Assembly: GCF_043641665.1 (NCBI RefSeq) | Contig: NC_092194.1 | Span: 18,415,298-18,479,297, forward strand | Length of the DNA: 64,000 nt | From: Enoplosus armatus | Taxonomy: Eukaryota > Chordata > Actinopteri > Centrarchiformes > Enoplosidae | Reading direction: 5' to 3' | Shown here: positions 37,105 to 48,646 of the stretch, one piece after another | How the letters are laid out: every line of letters starts with the position of its first letter | Position numbering within the stretch: the stretch's first letter is position 1 | Notes under the pieces: model-generated | Databases searched by the model: none | What the model was told of the DNA's origin: nothing | The model's input: only the letters and a program-made list of their open reading frames with translations | Program-made: the position numbers and the translations under genes

Positions 37105-39390
37105 AAAACCAAAACAGCTAAAATGACCCATATCTCCAAATGTTTTTACCCTCTGTGAATAGTCAGCATGTTTTTATTATTCCTTAATATCAAAATTACA
37201 CATTTTAGGAGATAATGCTTCACACATCTTCAGAAGAGGATTTGTCTGGTGTCCAATTAATGCTACCCAAGCTTATTTTCCTGTGATCAAAACCCTTTTA
37301 AAGTGTGCACTCCTCTGCCTGACAGACAGTTAGACCCACATACATCCTCTTTTACCGTGAACCACTGTCAGCTCTTTGGGGATCTCAGCCTCCCTGTGAG
37401 CTTGTTTTAACACCTGACACATTTTACAGGATATGTCTTTTAAAGCACATTTAGTACCTGATAGAACTGAGAATCACGCATTACAAATGTCCTCCTCTTC
37501 CCCTTTATACAGTATGATGCCTTGATTACATCTCAGCTAATTATATGTAATTGTACATAATAAAAAGCAGAAACAATATACACACGGCCGTTTCAAATGA
37601 CAGACAAGACAAAGAAGACATTTACACTCGTAACTGCATGTATCGATCGATGTGTGCCAATGAGTGATGTAAATGCACAAAGTGATTTTACTTAAATTTT
37701 CTTCTAGTGATAAGATGATGAATCACCAATATAAATTTGTAGATTTGTATTGAATTAGTATGAAAAGGGCTTTCAAAGCGTTTGTTTTAAAGGCGTTTAG
37801 TTAATTGAATGTTATTAGATTAGCAGGTACTGAATTTCATGGCAATCCATTAAATAGATGTTGAGATATTTCCCTGGATCCAGTCTGTCGATCCACCACT
37901 TTGGTCCAGACTGAAATACATCACAACTATTGGATGTATTGCCATGAAATTTTGTGCAGATATTCGTGTCACCCACAAGATTATATTATAATAAAGTATA
38001 TTTAAAGAAAGAAGTCTTAGTCTTAGAAAATCAACCATTTTACATTTAAATCCGTATGTTAGATATTCCTTTGGCATTAGTTCAATTATCAGTTTATGCC
38101 TTCCCACAGTTGTAGGTGGCGTGTTATCAGTCCATCTGAGTAATGTATTTTTCTGGGCAGGAAATGTGAAAAATCCTTCAACAGCCTTCTCTGATGAGAG
38201 CCACCTGCAGGTTTCAACTTCCACTTATCTTATGAAGTATCTTAACTTCTAATCTCAAAAATGTAATTTGTCAAATCCTTTCCATTTTTGTATTATTTAC
38301 GACCAAATACTAATGACATTCCCAGCTGTACTTTGTGATTAGTCCCTGCGAATGAAAACCCACATGAAATAATAATATTTCATGAAAAATGAAAAGACAA
38401 TGAAATTGCGACATCTAAAGGCGACATTTTGACTTACATCTTAAAATTTAAAGTAGGATGAAGCTGTATTTAATTTGTGTGGAGGTTCTTTTTTGGACTT
38501 GATCTTTTATTTAATGACTAGCTGTATTATTTTACCCCTGTATTTATTAGTTGATTTTTAAGTACTCTAACTACTTTAATTGCAATGGGTATTTTTTTTA
38601 ATGAGTTTTTATTATTAGATATGGATATTCATTATTTGATGTTTGGCTTTTAATTATTTGTTCTGAATATTTATTGTCAAATCTCCCTATACAAACTTTT
38701 GCTTACTTCACTTGGATGTTTGAAATTCAGCTGTGCAGAATGATGTAAGTGCAGAGTTTGATACTAGAAGACTGTTTAAAAAACGTTTAACTTTTAAAAC
38801 AAACATGACTTTCACATTCATAGATTCTGGATTTTTTTAAATGACAAAGAAGTAGGCGTTATTTTAAGAGTTTTACCCAGGTAATTTCACTATTTGTGGA
38901 AAAACCATCAGACACACATTCACATTCAAAGCAGGGTAAAACTTTAATTGTTAATGTCATTTGTTATCATGTTTTAATCATTAGATGCAAGTATTCATTG
39001 TTAGATATTGACATGAATTTCGCTTCATATACGCGAGTGTATTGTTTGACTGGGAATTTTTATATTTTCAACAGTATTTGGGCTCAACAGCTGACCGGCT
39101 GTTATGGTTGAGATGGTCCCCCTAGCAGGATGGTGCTCCACCCCGCAGCTAGCTTTTCTTTAGCATGACTGAAGATAATCTATGAACTTTTAAATAGGCA
39201 CTGGATAGTTTTCAATTGAATTGTACGTATTAGCTTTACTTGTCAAACAGAGTGGGTAACATGATATTTTAAATCATACATTTTAAATAAAATGTTTTAT
39301 ATACATATTTTAAGCAGGCGAGAAACTCTGCCACCCAATTCCGTGGGGACGCTCCTGGTAGGGAGGCGGCCTCATTTAGTACCTGCCCTC
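37105..39390. other. Intergenic, lgmn to chp1
   Basis: AT-rich spacer. It contains one copy of repeat family A (37829-37990). No coding exon or structural RNA is seen. Confidence 0.6.
37829..37990 (-). repeat. Interspersed repeat family A, terminal portion
   Basis: Contains 'TGAATTTCATGGCAATCCATTAAATAGATGTTGAGATATTTC', 'GATCCACCACTTTGGTCCAGACTGAAATA' and then 'CAACTATTGGATGTATTGCCATGAAATTTTGTGCAGATATTC'. The two near-identical phrases in opposite orientation give it a palindromic character. Confidence 0.6.
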
Positions 39391-39399
39391 CTCTTAAAA

Positions 39400-39707
39400 C
39401 AGGAAGCTAGCCTGACCGCAGCCCGTATCGGTAACATGAAAACACGACGGACCTCAGAAAAGCTTTGAACAGACTACCCGCCGAGCTACATCGACAGGAG
39501 GACAGAAAACGGCTGGTTGGATTAAAATCTACCTGTAACGGCTCTGTTAGTTCCCGGCTGCGCTCACAGCCAAAGCAGCTTCGCTCGCTACGTTAGCCTG
39601 TTTGCTAACTTTAACGCAGGTCCGGATCGAGATTTATCCACAGCCGGTGAGGTTGCGCAAGACGGCTAGCAAGTCTGCTCGTTTACAACATCCTTTAACA
39701 TCTCACC
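39400..39707 (+). promoter_or_regulatory. chp1 promoter / 5' UTR region
   Basis: GC- and CpG-enriched block directly before the chp1 ATG, in contrast to the AT-rich sequence upstream. It has no TATA box. I cannot place the start site exactly. Confidence 0.45.
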
Positions 39708-42700
39708 ATGGGATCCAGGGCGTCCACGTTACTCCGAGAAGAGGAAATCGAAGAAATTAAGAAGGAGACTGGCTGTAAGTTGAGCTCAGACTAATTCCTG
39801 TGATGACGATGAATGCTGTGCTTACACATGGATGTTGTCATTCACCGCAGTTGGTCAGTTACTTGAAGTCTAACGTCTCTTCAGTAAAATCACGTACTAA
39901 AAGGAGGAAAATAGCATTTCTTATAGACTTACATTGCTGCCGTGCCTTCTCTCTTGGCTGTATAACTGGGTAATAGTGTAAACATGTAACCTCTGAAGAT
40001 GACCAGTATTTAGGTGAAAAGTTATTTTGCCTGAAGCACTTTATACCTGTTATCTTCTGGTCATCTGGTAGTAAAACCTTCGCCTCTTTGGTGTCCTCCC
40101 CACAGTCTCCCACAGTCAGATCACTCGTCTGTACAGCCGCTTCACCAGCCTGGATAAAGGTGAAAACGGCACCCTCAGGTGAGCTTTAACATCCCTACCA
40201 TTGTGAAAATAAACATAAGAAACATCAGTTGATAAGTCTGGTTCCTTTACCAGCTATTTGGCAGGTAAACAGCCGAGATTAGCAGGACATTGTCTATTAT
40301 GGAGGAGGACAGATTTGCTAGTTAAATGACAAGTGATTGAATTTTGGAAAAGCCTGCTTGTGTGAGTAGTGATCCAAAACAGACTTAAAATGTTATGAAG
40401 GCATTAAGAATTCATTATCACTAACTGGCAGCTTTGCAGACTGTTATTAAATGAAGATGCCTGCAGGGTACGCTTGTTTTATAGTGGGCGGTGCTTCTTC
40501 CTCTCAAGAAAATGTGTTTTTGAAGTCAACAGGTACAGAATACAGACAAATACTAGAAATAAGCAGAAACAAAAAGGCTATTTAATTGAGTGTTTTAATA
40601 GACAATAACGCTGCTTTTTAAAGCAAACTTTATTTAATAAATGCACCATTTGAAGAGAAATTCACTAGGGTAGTGACGCTGTATTGTCATTAGATAAAGG
40701 CTGTCAGCCACAGCGCAGCAAGACATCACTCACTCTCACATGGGTGTCACTGTGATTGATAGTGAAATCTTTCATGTAGCATCTTATCTGTGCATCGTCG
40801 CAGTTTGAGTATTCAGCTGAGGCCTCAGTGTGACTTTTCTGGGGTTTGTGATTAACTTGTAGCTCTAACTGTAGTCGGGACAGAACAAGCAATAGGTGAA
40901 GAAGCAGGTAATCATTAAGGCTGCTGAAACACCCTTTGATTTGGCAATGAGGGTTCATTTGCAGATCAGTCCCTCAAGGGTAACCCCCCCCCCTCCCATC
41001 ATCTACGGATCTTTTGAAAGATGTTGTGTTTACACATAACAAGTTCTTGGTTCCACTTGTTCTTGCTCCACTGCTTTCAGTCTCAGCACACAGTCAGGCA
41101 CGTTCTCATTTTTCCCCAAGGTGACTTTCTTATCATTCATTAGTTGCCACAACAGTGAGATTTTACATGTATTATCTCAGCTGACCAACCTCCGGTCCTA
41201 CTGATGGAACAAGGAACTTTTTCACTGACCGTCAAATACTAGAATTCAATTAATTGATATACTTTCCCAGCCAAAACAGTTTTTCGTTCATTTTGTCCTG
41301 TTTTCACATTTGCAGTCAAATCAAGTCTGGTTTGAAAGAATGATGAAGACATGATGGCCACATGAGCTTTGTGCTGTGTCATATATTTTTAAAGTCTTAG
41401 ATCTGTTGTAAGTTGCTGTGAGGGTTTAAATGAACAACGTCTTTTGATTTCATTTGTTAAAATATGTTGTGTTGGAATTTTATTTTGTCTGCAGCCGAGA
41501 AGATTTCCAGAGGATCCCGGAGTTGGCCATCAATCCGCTGGGAGACAGAATCATCAATGCGTTCTTCCCTGAGGGGTGAGTTGTCCCTGTTATGGGTCTG
41601 CTGTCTTTTGGAGATCTTGTTTTTTTTCGCAGGAGTGTGCATTATAGATTTGAGTCACAACCACCACAAAGCTGAACGAGGCCATCAGGCTTTTCAGTTG
41701 TGGCTGCTTGACTCAGTCTTTTTCTGCCAATTCTGTGTTTCAAAAAAATCAGCTGGGGTTTTTGACCACTGCAGGTTCCTTCTGTATATTTGGCAGTTTG
41801 ACTGTTTTATCAGTCTGAAAGTTGAAAACCAGATGTTTTCAAACGTATCATTAAAATCCCAAAAAGTCAGATGTGTAGGCGTCTTAATTTTAGCCATGGC
41901 TTTTAATGGTTTTAGCTGTGTTCTTGTTGCTCCGGTTTTGTCTCGTTTGCCTCAGAACAACTTGAGAATAGAGGTGGAGAGCTGTAAGATGGTGTTAGGT
42001 TACGGCTCATTGTGTTGCTCACACAGCTGGTGAGTACTAAGGTAATCTAAGCCGGCACAAAGAATCAGGGCTAGTTTATTTTAGGTCTGTTATCCTGAAA
42101 GTTTTCCCTCTGTTTGATGTGCTGTGTAGCTTTATCATTCTCTGTCTCTGGTTTTTAGAGAGGACCAGGTAAACTTCAGGGGCTTCATGCGGACCTTGGC
42201 TCACTTCAGACCAATCGAGGACAATGAGAAGAACAAGAACGCAGCTGCCAGCGAGCCGCTCAACAGCAGGACAAACAAGCTGCTCTGTGAGTGTAGAGCT
42301 CGGTCACATGGGTGTGTCTGGGTGGAGCTGGTGACCAGTATCACGAACACTCACAGGATTTCATATAGTGAGCTTACTGTGTCTGCCATGACTTATGTAT
42401 ATTTTTATTTTTATTTTTCTAGTTGCTTTCCGTCTGTATGACTTGGACAGAGATGACAAAATCTCTCGGGATGAGCTGCTGCAGGTGAGTGGACTGGTTT
42501 GTCTTGTAAATAAGATGCTGAGTCACAGTACAGGTTGTGGAAACAACTGGTTCACGCAATAAGTAAAGCAGCCAGATGGTGAATAATTAAATTCCAAAGT
42601 CTTTTCCATTCTTCATGGAAATCCATTGTTATTACATCTGAAAATATTTGCTATCCAGTTCCTGACAAAGGAACAAATGCTATTGTGCAACATCTATGTC

Positions 42701-44007
42701 AGAATGCTCTGTAGACAGAGGGATTTCCATGTGCTGATAATGATATGATATCGCACCTTAACTACAGGTTGATTTTTCCCAGACAGTCTAATATCCTGAA
42801 TTATTTGCCATCTCGGTTTCGGTAACATTGTGTGACCTGTAATTGCTATAAGCTCAGGGTTACATGACTCAGACAGATCTCTTGTTTTGCGCAAAACACT
42901 TCTGTGTCGCCTTCTTCATGTGATGCACGACTCTAACTCTAAACGTGCGACTCAAAGTAATGTTTGTTTGCCTATTTGTCAGTAAATATGTCTTCACTGT
43001 ATTTATAATTACGCAATTTCTACAGGCTGCTGCTTACTTGCCATTTTACTGTAATAACTACAAATTATCTTGTGTAGTGCTTAAATATACGCAGCTTTAA
43101 CATTGTTTTCAAAACATTTCACCGTATTGTTTGGGCAAACATCATGGCTGTTATTTAATCTCCACCAGGAACTGTTTTTTTGCTGGTATTCATTAACCAG
43201 GAAGATACTTTTTGTTCTTTCTTCACAGGTCTTACGGATGATGGTTGGTGTAAACATTTCAGACGAACAGCTTGGCAGCATTGCCGATAGGACCATACAG
43301 GAGGCCGACACTAACGGAGATAACTCCATTTCCTTCAATGAATTCATCAAGGCAAGTATTTGGGTCAGAGGGCATCTGTCACCTTACACATACAACCTCT
43401 ATTGATGCTACTGTATTCTTTAAAGGTTTTTAATAAACTAGTAACAACATACCTAATGCTGTTTGAAGGGTGCTTTAAATGAAAGGCTCTGACCATGTAC
43501 CATTACCATGAGCACATGCTGTACATTTTTAGCATTAGAGGCCCCAGTAGGACACAAACTAGAGCCTATGAGTGGCCGCAGAAAGGAAAAAATTATATTC
43601 CAAGGACACACTGAACACAGTACAGGATAGTTTTGCATAGAACTTGTATCCTTGTTTAGTTACTATGAGAGCATTCGGTCCGCTTTCCTCATTTGTGTGA
43701 ACAACTGCTAACAAGTTAAAATGTTTCAAATTGATTTAAATATTGATTCAACATCCCAAAGTGCAGATTATATGTTTTGTGTGTTTGAGTTAATACTTAG
43801 CCAAAAACAATGCATTTTGCTACCAGCCAGTGTCGAGCTCTGTACAAGCCTTGCAGTGAAATGCTGTGTCTATTACACATTAAAGGACCACAACATAGAA
43901 ACAGTTGTTTTTAGTATCTAAACTTGTTCTTGTTGTTTTGATTGTTTCCTCAGGTGTTGGAGAAGGTGGACGTGGAACAGAAAATGAGCATCCGGTTCCT
44001 GCACTAA
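39708..44007 (+). CDS. chp1: Calcineurin B homologous protein 1, 7 exons
   Basis: EF-hand protein of the cytosol and membranes. It is an essential cofactor of NHE1-type Na+/H+ exchangers and an inhibitor of calcineurin. Exons 39708-39774, 40106-40178, 41495-41575, 42159-42286, 42423-42484, 43229-43351, 43954-44007 join in frame to 195 aa, the same length as human CHP1. The ATG sits in a strong context (CACCATGG). The N-terminus MGSRAS is an N-myristoylation site. EF3 loop [12 protein letters not shown] (123-134) and EF4 loop [12 protein letters not shown] (164-175) keep the Ca2+-binding positions. EF1 and EF2 are degenerate, as in the family. The C-terminus [11 protein letters not shown] is identical to what I know of human CHP1. 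The last intron has a GC donor (AAG|GCAAGT at 43351/43352). Polyadenylation signals: AATAAA at 44346-44351, with distal candidates at 44959 and 45420. Confidence 0.97.
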
Positions 44008-44345
44008 GTTGCTTTTTTAAAGAATTTGAGTAGAGCTTCAACATGCCAGTTGATGTCAGAACACAACCTCATCCAGCTTCTCAGCAGGCTGCTGTGGCCC
44101 TCACTACGAGTACACGCTGTCAGACCAAGCATTAGGTAGATACTGTCATAGATCTTGAGTTTCTGCCTTTGCACTGCTCTGTAAACTAAGGGAAACGTCA
44201 CGTGCCTTGGGTTGTTTTATGCAATGTCACTATGTATTATTTTCTCAGTAATGGAACATTATTTATTAGAAATGGTTTAGAGGGTCACAGTCGGTACCAC
44301 TGCTGTTCCACTTTTCACATGAAATATAATTTTATAGCACGATAC

Positions 44346-44351
44346 AATAAA
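44346..44351 (+). terminator. Polyadenylation signal AATAAA (chp1, proximal)
   Basis: AATAAA in GATACAATAAAGC, 339 bases past the chp1 stop codon. Confidence 0.6.
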
Positions 44352-46200
44352 GCTTTTTGCTATTGCAGTGAGTAAGTTTATTCTACTCATGCTGTTCCAT
44401 GGATATTTAGCACCGGCTGTCTTTGTCCGTATAAATATGCAATGGCTCAAAGTGAAACTTGTACGCTGTGTGATTCCACTTCAAAACAGATCGTGTTTTT
44501 AATGCTAACAGGACCTTGTGACTCCTTTTCTTTGACTTGTGGCAGAGCAACTCAGAGCAGCCAGCCAGGCAAGTTTGTCCCTTGAAGCAAAGCAGGACCT
44601 GCTCTGCAGATTTTTGTGTTTTACTCACTGAAGTGCCATGACTTTGGTTCCCCTTTGTAAGTTATTATTTGAACAGTAAACAGGAACCTATGGCCATGTT
44701 TGTTTTTTCATATGGGTTAACCTAGCTACTGCCAATAGATTGTAATTACCTGTTTCAATTGCTGGACAAACGAAAGCGAGTTTGACCTTCTTTCAACGCC
44801 GGTAACCACCCGGGGCCTGTAGAAGCCACTGTTGAGCCAACACGTGTATAATGTGATATTTAAAGAACTGCTTACTCATTTACAACTAAAAACTGTGGTG
44901 GTAAGAATGAGGATTTCACACAAAATACAGCTATTTCTTAGTTTTTACCTCTGCTTTTAATAAAGCCCTGGCAAACCGCGTCAGGCCCTGTGGTGGAAAC
45001 TGGGCAGTGGACCAGTTAGTTTGTAGACTTAAAACAGGTAAACCCATGATATCATCCAATGCTTCTATTTATATGATCAGTCTCCCTGTGGCTAACAAAA
45101 TTGTGTTTGTTGATTTATGCACTTATCAACATTTGTTTTGCAATTTGTTTCCCCATTGACTATTTCCAGATGCTAAAGAGAATCAAATGCATTAAAAATA
45201 TATATTTTCTGTGCAGACTAGTGTACATGAATTGGAGTGCAAATGTCCATTTAATCTTTAATGTGAATTTGTTAAATCATTATAACAACACCCTCCAGCC
45301 GCTGGTTGCAGGAAATACAACCATTTTATTAATCATTATGTGATTATCAACCGGATATGATTCACATGTTATGTGTTGTTGGTCTCGGTATTATCAAAGT
45401 GATTCATGAATTTGATTTGAATAAAATAAGTGCCATGCTTGCTTCGTGTCATTCATTGGTAAAGTATCTGTGGTTTTTGAAGTCCTGCTTTATTTTAGTC
45501 CTAAACATAACAAATTCAAACTGATGCCAAAACTAACATACTAACACAATAACATTTAACTAGGCCCCCACATTTATGCTTTCCTGTGAGATTGTATACT
45601 TCAAGCTGAAGCCACCAATTCTCTGGTGAACTTATTACTCTGTAATAGGCTGCTGTTACTAGCTTTAACTTTGCTGAACTTTATTTTGCATGAAAAGACA
45701 TTTTATAAAATATGACTGAATTAGAAAAGGGTTTCAACAGTTATCTCCATTATTGATTGGATTGTTAAAAATGATTGTATAACCGGTTAGTCAGTAAACA
45801 TTAGAAAAGGAAAGCAAATATTCAAATCTGAGAAGTGGCAAACAGTTCTGCTTTAAAAATGATAAAAGATTAAATGATTTATAAAAAAAAAATTGATTCA
45901 TTTTCTGTTGATCAACTACTCAATTAATCGACATTTTTTTTCAGCGCTAACTAAATCACAGCAGTTAGCTATGCCACCAAGCATACATTGAAAGCCTAGC
46001 TAATATTTATACATCAGAAATTAACTCTTAAAGGGCATGTTCTTCAAAATAAGTGCTTGTAATGCTTAAGCAAAATTTAGTGTTGATCCCAACACACTAA
46101 CCTACACTTAAAATAACTCCAGTAATGTATTGATTTTTGTTCATTCTGATCATACTTGTTCAGTTAGCGGCAGTAAACGCACCATAAAGCTGACTGATAC
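44352..46200. other. Downstream of chp1: possible extended 3' UTR, then intergenic
   Basis: AATAAA motifs at 44959-44964 and 45420-45425 could give longer chp1 transcripts. A repeat family C copy lies at 45730-45960. No coding exon is evident. Confidence 0.5.
45730..45960 (-). repeat. Repeat family C copy
   Basis: Has 'GATTGTATAACCGGTTAGTCAG', 'GAAAAGGAAAGCAAATATTCAAATC' and 'GATCAACTACTCAATTAATCGAC', plus a terminal AGCGCTAACTA. This matches the order of the ATTAATCG-type element in degraded form. Confidence 0.5.
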
Positions 46201-46219
46201 CTGTCAGGATTAAAGAAGA

Positions 46220-46320
46220 AGAAGAACTTCCGGGGCGGGCTTTAATTTTGATTGACAGGTCGCCGAGACAATCGTCGCACTCTTCCGTTGGCTCGTAGTA
46301 ACAGGGCGAAAATGGCGTAG
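46220..46320 (+). promoter_or_regulatory. cyrano promoter
   Basis: An ETS-type ACTTCCGG (46226-46233) merges into a GC box (CGGGGCGGGC, 46231-46240). A YY1-like AAAATGGCG follows at 46309-46317, a motif that usually sits just downstream of the start site. TATA-less and CpG-rich. Confidence 0.5.
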
Positions 46321-46844
46321 AGCTGAGGGTGTGCGGAGAAAGGGACAAGGGGACCTTCTCCCCCCCGGCTTGTACGTAGGGGAGAAAAGGGGGCCCGGAG
46401 GTTTTCGGTTTGTTCTTCTCGAAATGTGTCCTCGCCCGACGCGGCCAATTCTCCCCGGAATAAACCCGGCAGACGTCCAGTTTGGGAGACCTAAATGTGT
46501 CCCCGTAGAGGAAGAAACCCCCCTGGCTTTTGTTTATCATTACGAGCAGCTGCAGCTCGAACCACAGCGGAAATACCTCTGCATCATTTCGGACCAACGC
46601 TCACACCAAGGTCAGTGCTTCTCACTCATCTCAATCATGCCAGAGCCGTGAAGCAGCGTTGACACACTTACACACTCTTACATTAAATATGCATTTGGCT
46701 GTTGCAGTGGTTTTAAACTCAAAGATCTGTATCTACCGGACCAGACAACTCTCTCCCATAGCTGGACGTCAGAGCACTTCGATGGCCTTTTAACAATAAT
46801 CCATGTTTTTTACGTTCTTTATACGTTTAGGATTTGTCCAAATT

Positions 46845-47100
46845 AAAGCTGAACAATGAGTCGATAGATCGATTAGTCGACAGGTAATGTATCTGCAACA
46901 ATTGTGATAATTTGTATAGAAGTTATTCAAGTCCTTTTTTAAGCAGAAATATCAAACATTCCCTAGTTTTGGCTTCTTCGATGTGGATATTTGCTGTTTT
47001 CTCTGTTTTATATCACTGTAAACTTATTAACTTTGTTTTTTTTGATTGTTGGATTAAACAAGACATTTGAAGATGTCAAATTGTAACAGGCATATTTACA
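46845..47100 (-). repeat. Repeat family C copy in cyrano intron 1
   Basis: Contains 'GTCGATAGATCGATTAGTCGAC' and 'GGATTAAACAAGACATTTGAAGATGTCA', the internal block of the copy at 29.7 kb in reverse orientation. Confidence 0.6.
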
Positions 47101-48618
47101 TATTATATTGACATCATTAATATAGTCTTGTCTTTCAGCCGTTCCACTTTTGAAGAGACAAATTCAAACTAAACTGTTCAATAATATAGAAATTATGTGT
47201 GAATTGTTATTCTAGGATGGGTTTTCCAGTCAATGCAGTTTTAAAAGCTCCGACTGGAGGAGCATCTCCCTTCAAATCAGCCCCAGCACCATCGACAGAT
47301 CACCTCCACGGCCACCCAGACCTGCGGAGGTAAAGGATGAAGAGTCATTGTGAAGATGACCTCTTTTGGGCTTTTGGGACACGGATGCCCTCCTTCCTGC
47401 TGTTGCTGGGACATTGGCCCTCTCTCTCCTCCACAGTCCCCCGTCCTGTTTCTGCAGCATGATCGTCAGTCAGGACATCTGCCAAGATTGTGGTCTGACT
47501 TCCATCACTCTGACTACGTCTACATGTAGCCCTCTGAGGCTGCATGTAAATGTAGTCACTGATGCTTCCTGAATATGTAAAAAAAGAAAAGAAAATCCTC
47601 ACACGTTATTTAATTAGATCAAAGCAGTTTGATAATGAACAAACTGCTCCCATTTCCTGGGAAGAAAGCAAAGACACATGATACTGTAGCAAAGATCAAG
47701 GCCTGTGATTAAATTAGACTCATAGGGTGTATTTTTCTGTTTTTTGCACTACCTCATCACCATAACAAGTCCAACAGGAGTGAAAGGGAGGGTGATCAGT
47801 ACAAGTAACGTAATGGTTGTCAAGCGCCACAGCAGTCTTATAAATCATTCCTGGATGAATTTGGTTTTAGAGGGTTAAAAAGTGACTTTGTTGACCGGTG
47901 AATAGGAAAAGAACGAGCAGCCCAGAAGCACATGATGCACATTTACTTTCAGTTCAGCCATTTTGATGAAAATGTTGACTCACTCAAACTGTGGTCCCCT
48001 ATGCATCTGTTCTATAGGAAGCTCACAAGATAGTATTTTTACTCCATGCTCTAATTTTTGCATTTTTTTGTGCTCTCTTTTGTCAAGTCTGCAGGTTTAT
48101 TCACATATTGCAGGTAGAGACAAACTCGGAAATATTCCTCGTGATTTAATCCTTGAGATCCCTAGAATTTGGCAACCTGGAGTATTTAAAGTTAATCTTT
48201 TATTACAAAAGTCTAGTCCAATTTTATGCTTCATTAGTCTTTCCCCTGCTCTTATTTGTTGACGTTTTGTAACCATATAAGAGACGTATAAACAGGACAT
48301 TCTTAACACGTTGCAGGTAGAGACAGAATTTGATTCCTTTTGTGCCATGAACCGCGAGACAAAATAATCCCAGAAAAAGTGAATCTGGCTCGCCCAGTTG
48401 ATCAGACATCATGCTTCGTCTCTACCTGCTGTCTCTATGTGTCAGTAAGCTCTCACCTGAAGGAAACCCTGGTCTCATTTGTTCATTTTTATATGATTTA
48501 TATATATATATATTTAAAAAAAAATCACATTTATCGGGATTTGTGCAATATTTGATCTTAACTGTCATGTTGTTGACCAAACTGTATATTGTATAAACAA
48601 GTGACAAGTTGTTTGAAA

Positions 48619-48646
48619 GCAACAAAATCACCAATGTCTTCCATTA
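48619..48646 (+). promoter_or_regulatory. Conserved miR-7 pairing site of cyrano
   Basis: CAACAAAATCAC (48620-48631) is complementary to miR-7 nucleotides 11-22. GTCTTCCA (48636-48643) is complementary to nucleotides 1-8. Four unpaired bases (CAAT) face miR-7 nucleotides 9-10. Near-full pairing with a small central loop is the arrangement that drives miR-7 degradation instead of target slicing. It is the only GTCTTCC seed match I found in the inferred last exon. Confidence 0.95.

Noticed and set aside
41464..42033. 189-codon open frame on the + strand
   Set aside because: It starts in the intron, reads through chp1 exon 3 (41495-41575) in the wrong frame and continues into the next intron. 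The true exon is used in another frame and ends at a good GT donor.
46160..46597. 145-codon frame on the - strand opposite cyrano exon 1
   Set aside because: It is antisense to the CpG-rich cyrano promoter and first exon. It has no recognisable protein similarity and its length is explained by low stop density.
47366..47572. Unspliced ATG frame of 68 codons in cyrano
   Set aside because: The ATG lies in the predicted 107-base intron. Only the downstream part is shared with the spliced frame listed in the findings.
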